Below, one piece after another: positions 51,510 to 59,681 of a stretch of 64,000 bases of DNA. The notes beneath the pieces were generated by a model, which did no database searches, was not told the DNA's origin, and saw nothing but the letters and a program-made list of their open reading frames with translations. The position numbers were made by a program, and so were the translations under genes. The DNA comes from an uncultured Draconibacterium sp. (GTDB lineage Bacteria > Bacteroidota > Bacteroidia > Bacteroidales > Prolixibacteraceae): positions 3,406,501-3,470,500 of the forward strand of contig NZ_OY781884.1 of assembly GCF_963677155.1 (NCBI RefSeq). Direction: 5' to 3'. Within the stretch, counting starts at the first letter, position 1. Each line of letters starts with the position of its first letter.

Positions 51510-52259
51510 ATGACTGAAAAATTGCGCACAATTATAGTTGAAGATGAAGAACTGGCTCGAAACCTGATGAAGTCGTTCCTGGCCGATAATGAGGCTATTG
51601 AACTGATTGCAGAATGCGAAAACGGCTTTGAAGGCGTAAAACAAATTAACGATCTGAAACCCGATCTGGTTTTTCTCGATATTCAAATGCCAAAGATCAC
51701 CGGCTTTGAGCTGCTGGAGTTGCTCGAACACAAACCACAGATAATATTTGCTACGGCATACGATCAGTATGCATTAAAAGCTTTTGATTTTAATGCTGCC
51801 GATTACTTATTAAAACCCTACTCGAAAGATCGTTTGGATGAGGCCATTCAGAAAGTTTTGGAGCGTATTCAAACCGAAGGTAAAGAATCGGATGTGGCAG
51901 AAAAAGTAAGCGATTTCCCAAAGGATGAATACCTTGATCGAGTAGTGGTGAAAGACCGTCACAAAATTCATATTGCACCGGTTGATGCGGTGCGTTACAT
52001 CGAGTCGATGGACGATTATGTAATGATTTACACTACCGAAGGCCGCTGGATGAAACAAAAAACCATGAAGTATTTCGAGAATGCTTTGAATCCGAAAAAC
52101 TTTGTGCGTATCCACCGAAGTTACATTGTTAAAGTTGACGAAATAGCAGAAATTCAACAATACGAAAAGGAATCGTACATTGTTATTCTGCACGACAAAA
52201 CAAAATTGAAAGTCAGCAAAACCGGTTATAAGAATTTAAAAGGTGTGCTTAATTTCTAG
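51510..52259 (+). CDS. LytTR-family response regulator
   Basis: 249 residues. Receiver domain with phospho-acceptor Asp57 (LVFLDIQMP) and Lys at YLLKPYSKDRL; C-terminal LytTR DNA-binding domain (about 145-249: DRVVVKDRHKIHIAPVDAV, FVRIHRSYIVKVDEI). It is the output of the LytS-type kinase encoded just upstream. LytTR proteins bind paired direct repeats; I did not find a convincing pair in front of the operon. Confidence 0.92.
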   Translation: MTEKLRTIIVEDEELARNLMKSFLADNEAIELIAECENGFEGVKQINDLKPDLVFLDIQMPKITGFELLELLEHKPQIIFATAYDQYALKAFDFNAADYLLKPYSKDRLDEAIQKVLERIQTEGKESDVAEKVSDFPKDEYLDRVVVKDRHKIHIAPVDAVRYIESMDDYVMIYTTEGRWMKQKTMKYFENALNPKNFVRIHRSYIVKVDEIAEIQQYEKESYIVILHDKTKLKVSKTGYKNLKGVLNF

Positions 52260-52315
52260 CTATTAACATCGGATATTTCACGACAAATTATGTTATTCTC
52301 CAAAAGAAAAAATTT

Positions 52316-53920
52316 GTGATATTAAATCGAATTAAGAAGAAAAGAGAAGAGTTACAAAATTCTTTTGGGAAAGTTAAAGACGACTCGTTTCATTTTGATT
52401 TGATCGAAAAATATTTCCGGGCAAGAGATAATTCGAACGCTTTTCAAACGCTTTCTGATAAAACATGTAACGATCTCGATTTTAACGAACTGTTCACGTT
52501 TGTCGACCGAACCTATTCAAAAGTAGGTCAGCAATATTTGTATCAAACACTTCGAACAATCCCTAAATCGTTTAATCATTCCGATGAAAAACTGATTGAT
52601 CATTTTCGGAATGATGTTGATTTTAGAACGGAGGTACAGCTTCAATTAGAGAAGTTGAAAAGCGATGGTGCCTATTACATCTGTACACTCTTTCAGGAGG
52701 AACACCAAAAAGCGCCCAAGTGGTTTTTTATGTGCAAGATATTATCAGCGCTCAGTTTGGTCTCAATTTTATTAATTCCGGTATCGCAACAAATCATATT
52801 TTTTCTGTTTGGGGTTTTCACCCTAAACATGGTTATTCATTTTTGGAATAAAAGAAACCTGTATCAATATCTAGGATCTATCCCGCAATTGTTGCGCTTA
52901 ACAAATGTGGCAACCGAGTTAAATAAGGAGGAGCGACTTGCCACACAGAATAATGAGCTTGGAAAATCGCTTAAGGCTATTTCGGGCATAAGAAGGAGGA
53001 TGTCGTTTTTTAGGCTGGAAGCCAAAATAGATAATGATTTGGCTGCTTTGCTTGCAGGTCTTATCGAACTGTTTAAAATTTTGTTTCTGATTGAGCCGCT
53101 TTTTTTGTTTGGTGTTTTAAAAAGGCTCGATTCTATGCGACAGGAAATGGATGACGTGTTCCGTTTTGTTGGAAAAATTGATGTTCTGTTATCCCTTGCT
53201 TCGCTTCGTGAAGGTGCGCCGAAGTATTGTATTCCTACTATTAATTCACAGGCCCAAAAGTTACAGGCTAAAAACTTGTATCATCCTTTGGTGGCTGATT
53301 GTGTTGAGAATAGCCTTAATATCGAACAGAAATCAGTTTTGTTAACCGGTTCAAATATGTCGGGCAAGACAACTTTTATTCGTGCAATTGGTGTTAATGT
53401 AATAACCGGTTTAACGTTAAATACTTGTTTTGCCGATGATTTCGAAATGCCACGCATGCGGGTATTTTCGGCCATCAGGATTAGCGATGATCTGCTGAAT
53501 GACAAGAGCTATTATTTCGAAGAGGTGCTTACAATAAAAACAATGTTGGAAGCCGGGAAAGAAAGATCTCCAAATTTATTTTTACTCGACGAAATATTTA
53601 AGGGAACAAACACTGTTGAAAGGATATCGGCAGGAAAAGCGGTGCTTTCTTCGTTGACAGAAGGTGAAAATATCGTTCTTGTTTCTACTCACGATATTGA
53701 GCTGGCCGATCTACTTCATGAGGAATATGCTTTGTACCATTTTAGCGAGAATGTCAATCAGAAAACGGTAGATTTTGACTATCGGATAAAAGATGGGAAA
53801 TTGAAAACAAGAAATGCAATTCGGATTCTGGAAATTAATGACTATCCCGAAAGTATCATTGAGGAAGCGAATAGTATTTCCAACGAATTGGATAAAAATA
53901 AAACCAAAGTTGGTAGTTAG
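52316..53920 (+). CDS. Membrane-associated MutS-like ATPase
   Basis: 534 residues, GTG start. The C-terminal 200 are the MutS ATPase: Walker A GSNMSGKTT (345-353), FADDFEMPRMRVFSAIRISDDL, Walker B FLLDEIFKGTN and STHDIEL. The middle has the lever/clamp-like helices, but the N-terminal mismatch-recognition domain of MutS is missing and two hydrophobic helices (about 143-175, ILSALSLVSILLIPVS and on) take part of its place. This type of short MutS-family protein is seen in Bacteroidota and is not the mismatch-repair MutS; the Smr domain of MutS2 is also absent. Function unknown, perhaps at DNA or RNA near the membrane. Confidence 0.8.
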   Translation: MILNRIKKKREELQNSFGKVKDDSFHFDLIEKYFRARDNSNAFQTLSDKTCNDLDFNELFTFVDRTYSKVGQQYLYQTLRTIPKSFNHSDEKLIDHFRNDVDFRTEVQLQLEKLKSDGAYYICTLFQEEHQKAPKWFFMCKILSALSLVSILLIPVSQQIIFFLFGVFTLNMVIHFWNKRNLYQYLGSIPQLLRLTNVATELNKEERLATQNNELGKSLKAISGIRRRMSFFRLEAKIDNDLAALLAGLIELFKILFLIEPLFLFGVLKRLDSMRQEMDDVFRFVGKIDVLLSLASLREGAPKYCIPTINSQAQKLQAKNLYHPLVADCVENSLNIEQKSVLLTGSNMSGKTTFIRAIGVNVITGLTLNTCFADDFEMPRMRVFSAIRISDDLLNDKSYYFEEVLTIKTMLEAGKERSPNLFLLDEIFKGTNTVERISAGKAVLSSLTEGENIVLVSTHDIELADLLHEEYALYHFSENVNQKTVDFDYRIKDGKLKTRNAIRILEINDYPESIIEEANSISNELDKNKTKVGS

Positions 53921-54127
53921 ATTATATCGATTCATTTTCTCTGTATAATGCTGAATTCTGTTTTGGTGTCATAAATCTTTTTGCAGCAGCGTAATATTTA
54001 TTATTTTCATCAACTGAAAAGCTAAACCTTAGGGCAATGCGAAAATGAAGTTGATTAACTGAGCATTTCGCGTAATGTTCGCCCGCTGATCCATACTGAT
54101 TATATCGTAAATTCAAATAGATATTTC

Positions 54128-57100
54128 ATGAAAAAACTCGCACTGGTTTTAACTGCTGTATTTTTAATCTCAACAGTGGCCTTTTCGAAAAAGAAAGAAG
54201 AGGAGAAAAAAGAAGAAGAAAAGCCTTTTGTTAATTCGGGGCTGGTAAGCGGCCTGAAATGGCGAAGTATTGGCCCGGCATGGGCAAGCGGCCGGATTGC
54301 GGATTTTGCCGTAAATCCTAATAATCACAAAGAATACTACGTGGCTGTTGCTTCGGGTAATGTTTGGAAAACCACCAACAACGGGACTACCTGGAATCCG
54401 ATCTTCGATAATTATGGGGCGTATTCTACAGGTGTTGTTGTCCTCGATCCGAATAACTCAAATGTAGTTTGGGTAGGAACCGGCGAAAACAACCACCAGC
54501 GTGCCTTGGGTTATGGCGATGGTGTTTATAAATCGCTTGATGGTGGTAAGTCCTTCAAAAATATGGGTTTAAAAGAAAGCCGTCAGATAGGAGGAATCGT
54601 TATCGATCCGCGAAATTCTGATATCGTTTTTGTTGCTGCTGAAGGATCGGCATGGGGGCCGGGCGAGGAACGTGGCTTGTACAAAAGTACCGACGGTGGC
54701 GAAACCTGGAACAAAGTGTTGGAGATTAGCGAAAATACAGGCGTAAATAATGTGGTTATGGATCCTTGTAACCCGGATGTTATGTATGCAACATCGGAGC
54801 AGCGTCGACGTACTTCGTTCACTAAGATTGGTGGCGGCCCGGAATCGGCTGTATATAAAAGTACCGATGGTGGCGAAAGCTGGCGAAAAATTATGACGGG
54901 ACTGCCTTCGGTTGATATTGGCGGAATGGGTATTGATGTTTCACCGGTTGACCCGAATTACGTTTACCTGATTGTGGAAGCTGCCGAAGATAAAGGCGGT
55001 TTTTTCCGCTCAACGGATAAAGGAGAGAGTTGGGCGAAAATGAGCGATTACCACTCAAGCGGTCAGTACTACAACGAAATTGTTTGCGATCCGAAAGATG
55101 TGGATAAAGTATATTCAACAGAAACGGTTTCTAAAATAACTGTTGACGGTGGAAAAACGTGGAAGAGTATCAGCATTAAAGGACGTCACGTTGATGATCA
55201 CGCCATTTGGATTGATCCTACAGATACGAATCACTTTATTATTGGTGGCGATGGTGGTATTTACGAAACCTGGGACACCGGAGCAACTTTCGATTTTAAA
55301 GAGAATCTGCCAGTCACCCAGTTTTATCGTGTGTATCTCGACGATGCTGAGCCGTTTTACAATGTGTATGGCGGAACACAGGACAACAATTCAATGGGCG
55401 GTCCATCACAAACAACCAGCCGAAGTGGCGTTACAAACGACGAATGGTTTCCAACCGTTGGTGGCGATGGTTTTTGGGGAGCTATCGAGCCCGGAAATCC
55501 AGACATCGTTTACTCTGAATCTCAATACGGAAATGTATCGCGTTACGATAAAAAAAGCGGCGAGAGTTTAAGTATTAAACCCATTGAGCGCAAAGGCGAA
55601 CTGACTTACAAGTGGAACTGGAATACGCCTTTGATTATTAGTCCGCATAAAAAAACACGTTTGTACATGGCGGCGAACAAGGTTTTTCGTAGCGACGACC
55701 GCGGTAACACCTGGGACGTAATCAGCGATGATCTGACTGCACAAATCGACCGCACATCAATTCCGGTAATGGGAAAATACTGGCCTGCCGAAGCAGTGGT
55801 TCGCGATGTGTCTACTTCGCAGTGGGGAACCATTGTGGCACTCGAAGAATCAAAACTACAGGAAGGACTGTTGTATGCCGGAACCGACGACGGTGTAATT
55901 TCGGTTACCGAAAATGGTGAAAACTGGACACAGGTAAAATCCTTCCCGGGAGTGCCGGAGTTAACGATTGTAAGTGATATTTGTGCCGACCGTTTTGATG
56001 CGAATGTGGTTTATGCCACTTTCGATAATTTGAAACGCGACGATTTTAAACCTTACGTTTATAAAAGTACCGATAAAGGAAAAACATGGACTTCAATTTC
56101 GGGCAATTTGCCTGAAAATGGCTCGGTTCATACCATTATGCAGGATTTTGTTCGTCCTGAATTATTGTTTGTGGGAACAGAATTTGGTATTTTCTTTACT
56201 GTCGACGGTGGTACAAACTGGGTGCAGCTAAAATCAGGAATGCCAACCATCGCGGTATTCGATATTGCCATTCAGGAGCGCGAAAGCGACTTGGTTGCAG
56301 CTACATTTGGCCGTGGTTTCTACATCATGGACGATTACAGCCCGTTGCGCGAAATTTCAGCCGAGCTGGAAAATACAAAAGCGGAGATTTTCCCGATAAA
56401 AGATGCGCTGATGTTTACACAACCCAGGGGAAAAAGCAACCAGGGAAGTACCTATTTTACAGCGAAGAATCCGGAATACGGAGCAACATTTACCTATTAC
56501 CTGAAAGAAGTCCCAAAAACAAAAGAGCAAATTCGTAAAGAGGAAGAGAAAGAGTTGTTTAAAGAAGGAAAACCGATTCCGCAACCTACCTGGAGGGAAT
56601 TGCAACTGGAAGGAAAGCAGGAAAAAACACATCTGATATTTACCATTTATGATAACGACGGGAATGTGATCGATCAGTTTACAAAAGCTCCTTCAAAAGG
56701 CGTGAACCGCGTGAACTGGAATATGACTTATGCAGCTACTGCAAATGCTCGTATTAGCGATAAATACAACCCAATTACAAGTGCTGGTCGTGGTATAATG
56801 GTAATGCCCGGGACTTATAAAGTGGGTATGAAATTGTGGCACGAAGGCGAGTTAACCGAATTGGTTGAGCCGGTTTCGTTTACTTGCAAAAAATTATATA
56901 ACACGGTGTTGCCTGCCGAAGACTATAACGAGAATGTTGAGTTTGCCAAAAAGGTGAATAAACTGGCACTGGCAGTTGTCGGAACCAACCGAATGATTGG
57001 CGAAACCACTGCAAAAGTAGAGAAGATAAAACAAGCCATTTATGCGACTCCGGGAGCTAGCCAGGAGTTAATGGATAAAGCCCGTGCAATTGGTGTGGAG

Positions 57101-57400
57101 CTGGAAGCACTGAACTTTAAAATGAATGGTGTGCCGGCTAAAGCAAGCTGGGAAGAAATTCCTCCTGCACAAGTGCCGTTGAACAACCGGTTGAGTATTA
57201 TTACTTATACGCACATGGGATCGACAACGGGAATTACCACCACCGAAAAACAAGCGTACGAAATTCTTAAAGCAGAATTCCCGCCGGTGTTGGATGCATT
57301 GAAAAATATTGTTGAAAATAAAGTTCCGGCGCTGGAAGCCGAACTCAACAAAATGAATGCACCATGGACTCCGGGACGTTTGCCGGAATGGAAAGAGTAA
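54128..57400 (+). CDS. Secreted VPS10/sortilin-like beta-propeller protein
   Basis: 1090 residues with a signal peptide (about 1-20) and a charged KKKEEEKKEEEK linker. The region from 45 to 770 is a run of BNR/Asp-box propeller repeats (for example STDGGETWNKV, STDGGESWRKI, STDKGKTWTSI, each S-x-D-x-G-x-[ST]-W), as in sortilin-type and exo-alpha-sialidase-like propellers. The C-terminal 300 residues form an additional beta domain and a helical tail (MSSYNF-type glycosidase motifs are absent). Often annotated as glycosyl hydrolase in Bacteroidota, but no catalytic residues can be pointed to. It may bind large peptides or glycans outside the cell. Confidence 0.8.
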   Translation: MKKLALVLTAVFLISTVAFSKKKEEEKKEEEKPFVNSGLVSGLKWRSIGPAWASGRIADFAVNPNNHKEYYVAVASGNVWKTTNNGTTWNPIFDNYGAYSTGVVVLDPNNSNVVWVGTGENNHQRALGYGDGVYKSLDGGKSFKNMGLKESRQIGGIVIDPRNSDIVFVAAEGSAWGPGEERGLYKSTDGGETWNKVLEISENTGVNNVVMDPCNPDVMYATSEQRRRTSFTKIGGGPESAVYKSTDGGESWRKIMTGLPSVDIGGMGIDVSPVDPNYVYLIVEAAEDKGGFFRSTDKGESWAKMSDYHSSGQYYNEIVCDPKDVDKVYSTETVSKITVDGGKTWKSISIKGRHVDDHAIWIDPTDTNHFIIGGDGGIYETWDTGATFDFKENLPVTQFYRVYLDDAEPFYNVYGGTQDNNSMGGPSQTTSRSGVTNDEWFPTVGGDGFWGAIEPGNPDIVYSESQYGNVSRYDKKSGESLSIKPIERKGELTYKWNWNTPLIISPHKKTRLYMAANKVFRSDDRGNTWDVISDDLTAQIDRTSIPVMGKYWPAEAVVRDVSTSQWGTIVALEESKLQEGLLYAGTDDGVISVTENGENWTQVKSFPGVPELTIVSDICADRFDANVVYATFDNLKRDDFKPYVYKSTDKGKTWTSISGNLPENGSVHTIMQDFVRPELLFVGTEFGIFFTVDGGTNWVQLKSGMPTIAVFDIAIQERESDLVAATFGRGFYIMDDYSPLREISAELENTKAEIFPIKDALMFTQPRGKSNQGSTYFTAKNPEYGATFTYYLKEVPKTKEQIRKEEEKELFKEGKPIPQPTWRELQLEGKQEKTHLIFTIYDNDGNVIDQFTKAPSKGVNRVNWNMTYAATANARISDKYNPITSAGRGIMVMPGTYKVGMKLWHEGELTELVEPVSFTCKKLYNTVLPAEDYNENVEFAKKVNKLALAVVGTNRMIGETTAKVEKIKQAIYATPGASQELMDKARAIGVELEALNFKMNGVPAKASWEEIPPAQVPLNNRLSIITYTHMGSTTGITTTEKQAYEILKAEFPPVLDALKNIVENKVPALEAELNKMNAPWTPGRLPEWKE

Positions 57401-57402
57401 AA

Positions 57403-57475
57403 GAGTCACGAGCTTCGAAGCTCATCCTCCTTTTTTAAAGGAGGTGTCCCGATGCTTCAATCGGGACGGAGGATT
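57403..57475. repeat. Palindromic intergenic element
   Basis: It contains the perfect palindrome GAGCTTCGAAGCTC (57410-57423), the arms TCCTCC (57425-57430) and GGAGGA (57468-57473), and the hairpin GTCCCGAT/ATCGGGAC (57446-57467). CCTCC can pair with either of two GGAGG copies. It looks like a member of a dispersed repeat family; a related short piece lies at 46809-46828. Confidence 0.55.
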
Positions 57476-57495
57476 AGAAAGTTAGGGATTAAAAT

Positions 57496-57546
57496 AAAAG
57501 ATGCCATCCTACTGAGTTATACAGTTTCGGATGGCATCTTTTTTTT
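57496..57546. terminator. Bidirectional terminator between convergent genes
   Basis: AAAAGATGCCATCC (57496-57509) pairs with GGATGGCATCTTTT (57529-57542), 14 bp, with A-run and T-run on the two sides. Confidence 0.92.
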
Positions 57547-57598
57547 ACAAAATTCGAAAGGAAACAGGTCGATTTGCGAACCTACTGAATAATACTGC

Positions 57599-58702
57599 TT
57601 ATTTCGTATCAATATCTACACCCCAATAGTCCGTAATAGCTTTTAATTCCTTGCGGGTAAGATAGCTAACTGCACCGTGTTTGGGGCGTTCAAAACCAAT
57701 GGTTTTCATTACTCCTTCGTTAAAATGGCCAATATCAGTATACGAAACAAAGTCTTTGGTTTCGCTAAAACCCATATTGTTGGGGCGGCCGCCATACACA
57801 TCATACATCAGCACATAGGTGTCAGTCCCCAAACGTTTGAAAACATTAGGAGCTTCGGTAGGTTTACTTTCGGGGTCGATGCGCCGTGTTTCAGTAACAT
57901 AGTCTTCATTTATTTTATCCGAAACAGCGTGCAAAATTTTTGCTCCTGAAACATAATGCATGTGGTAGGTGTGGCCAAGTTGTGTAATATCGCCGTCTAT
58001 TCCGCCTAGCTCAGTAATCATTTTTGGAGTGGTTTCAAGCCTGGTAAATTCATCGTTTGCATACGAATAGTACATGTTTGCATTAGCATTGTTGTACCTA
58101 ATGGTAAAGTACACCATCATTTTTTTCTCCTTTGGATCGTAAACGGTTTCCGGTGCCCATGAACAATCGATGTCGCCCAGTTCGGGGAAAGCCTTATCAA
58201 CCCGAAAATCGGAATGTGTCCAGTGGATCAGGTCGTAGGATTTCATCAGCACAATGGCGCGGTTATTTCCCCAGCCGTATTTTTCTTCGGGGCGTTGCCA
58301 TTGGGTGTCGCGGTAGCCGGCACGTTTCCCGAAAATATGCAGGTCAGTCATGACCAGATAAAAGGCGCCATCAGGGCCACGGGTAATGTGCGGATCGCGA
58401 ACGCCTTTTTGCTCGGCCAGTTTTGTTCCATCAAAAATGGGCTCACCATTGTTCAGATCGGTAAACGTATAGCCGTCGCTGCTAACAGCCATATACGCGC
58501 TTTGTGTTTGGTCTTTAAAGTATACCAGCAAATAGCCGGCAAGGTCTTTCGTATTAAAATTTTGGGCTGAAGCCGGTTGTTGCAGTTTGTCTACAATTTT
58601 AATTCCTGTGGTTTTGTTGCCTGGCATGTTGGGTGTTTGTGCCTGCACGACAGCACCTGCGATAAAAGCGAATAGCAATAGAGAGGTAATAAGTTTTTTC
58701 AT
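57599..58702 (-). CDS. Secreted GH43-like glycosidase
   Basis: 367 residues from ATG 58702; a frame opening at 58774 exists, but the signal peptide (MKKLITSLLLFAFIAGAVVQA) starts here. The body is a five-bladed propeller of glycoside hydrolase family 43 type: GYLLVYFKDQTQSAYMAVSSDG, GVRDPHITRGPDGAFYLVMTD (RDP motif), WAPETVYDPKEKKMMVYF. The catalytic acid/base Glu is probably that in WAPE. Family members remove arabinose, xylose or related sugars; which one is not readable. It is monocistronic, with a 14-bp terminator at its end. Confidence 0.85.
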   Translation of the reverse strand: MKKLITSLLLFAFIAGAVVQAQTPNMPGNKTTGIKIVDKLQQPASAQNFNTKDLAGYLLVYFKDQTQSAYMAVSSDGYTFTDLNNGEPIFDGTKLAEQKGVRDPHITRGPDGAFYLVMTDLHIFGKRAGYRDTQWQRPEEKYGWGNNRAIVLMKSYDLIHWTHSDFRVDKAFPELGDIDCSWAPETVYDPKEKKMMVYFTIRYNNANANMYYSYANDEFTRLETTPKMITELGGIDGDITQLGHTYHMHYVSGAKILHAVSDKINEDYVTETRRIDPESKPTEAPNVFKRLGTDTYVLMYDVYGGRPNNMGFSETKDFVSYTDIGHFNEGVMKTIGFERPKHGAVSYLTRKELKAITDYWGVDIDTK

Positions 58703-59194
58703 CCGTTTAAAATTTTCAAGTTTCCAATAAATTATTTTAAAATTTGAGAACGGATGTAACCGCTCCGCTCTCACATAAACTTATTTAATCATGTTTGTTT
58801 GTGAATCTATGATTTAAAAAGTTCATGTTCGTTTCATAAAAAGTGATTTTTTATTCCGGGTTATTTTTCGGTACGTATTTTTTCGGCTTACTAATATACT
58901 ATTTATCTGTTTGGATTTAAACAGAAGTAATTCAGGCTGAAACAGCGGAGGGCTTTATGTTTTTTCATTTTTTATCACTGTTATCTGTTTCTGACTACCT
59001 GAACGACTATAAGTTTAATTTATACAATTCAAAATAGTTTTAATCCTTGTAGAGCTTGATCAAGGTGTATTTATTGGGTGTTTCATACGAATTTTTATTA
59101 ATCCTGAAGCTTATTAGTATTTGGTTTTTTTCGCGATAATCTTAGCATTTTGTAGTTCGGCTTCTTCTATATAACGTTCTTGTTTTTAAATCTC

Positions 59195-59257
59195 AACTAA
59201 ATAAAATAGTTGAAAAACTATGAATTATAGTTGTGAAACTAAAAAATATAGTTACAT
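59195..59257 (+). promoter_or_regulatory. BlaI-type operators phased at 21 bp
   Basis: Two palindromes, ATAGTT-GAAA-AACTAT (59206-59221) and TAGTT-GTGA-AACTA (59228-59241), have centres 21 bp apart. One step further on each side, AACTA (59195-59199) and TAGTT (59249-59253) sit exactly where half of another site would be. The second palindrome covers the -33 box and the last half-site touches the -7 box. BlaI/MecI repressors bind such palindromes as dimers; two helical turns of spacing would place dimers side by side. Confidence 0.75.
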
Positions 59258-59260
59258 TTG
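59231..59260 (+). promoter_or_regulatory. Full Bacteroidota promoter of the blaI-blaR1-like operon
   Basis: TTG (59231-59233), 19-base spacer, TACATTTG (59253-59260); start near 59267, 46 bases before the BlaI start codon. Confidence 0.85.
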
Positions 59261-59312
59261 TTTTGTAATGTGCCGAGAGTGTTATACTCGTTTCAAATTA
59301 AAAGTCTGAATA

Positions 59313-59681
59313 ATGAAAAAACTTACGCCGAAAGAAGAAGAGATACTGAGTTTATTTTGGGAGAAAGGCCCCATGTTTGTGAAAGAATTGAAGGAGTTAT
59401 ATTCAGATCAGAAACTGCACTACAACACGCTTTCAACTATGGTTAGAGCCATGGAAGAAAAAGGATTCATTACGCACGAGAAGTTTGGAAATACTTATCG
59501 GTATTTTGCTGCAGTATCAAAAGAAGATTACAGCAACCTGTCGTTAGGAAATGTGGTAAAAAAGTATTTCAACAATTCGTATAAGAGTGTTGTATCGGCC
59601 TTGGTTGAGGAACAAAACCTCTCTGTTGAGGATTTAAAAAAACTGATTGCAGAGATTGAAAACAATAAAAATCAGAAGTGA
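59313..59681 (+). CDS. blaI: BlaI/MecI/CopY-family repressor
   Basis: 122 residues. The winged helix opens KLTPKEEEILSLFWEKGPMFVKEL and continues with YNTLSTMVRAMEEKGFI and GNTYRYFAAVSKEDY; the C-terminal dimerisation part is shorter but complete. The family represses its operon until the partner M56 protease cleaves it. It overlaps the protease gene by 4 bp, and the TAGTT/AACTA palindromes in front of it are the expected operators. Beta-lactamase itself is not present, so the target is not necessarily antibiotic resistance. Confidence 0.92.
   Translation: MKKLTPKEEEILSLFWEKGPMFVKELKELYSDQKLHYNTLSTMVRAMEEKGFITHEKFGNTYRYFAAVSKEDYSNLSLGNVVKKYFNNSYKSVVSALVEEQNLSVEDLKKLIAEIENNKNQK

Larger units (their letters stand above)
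58703..59312. other. Control region between the GH43 and BlaI genes
   Basis: 610 bp without a gene. The right 130 bp hold the BlaI operators and promoter. The remainder is AT-rich and shows nothing that I can name. Confidence 0.6.

Noticed and set aside
54128-57400. Calling the 1090-residue propeller a sialidase or glycosidase
   Set aside because: Asp-box repeats are clear, but no catalytic Arg triad or acid/base residue can be pointed to.
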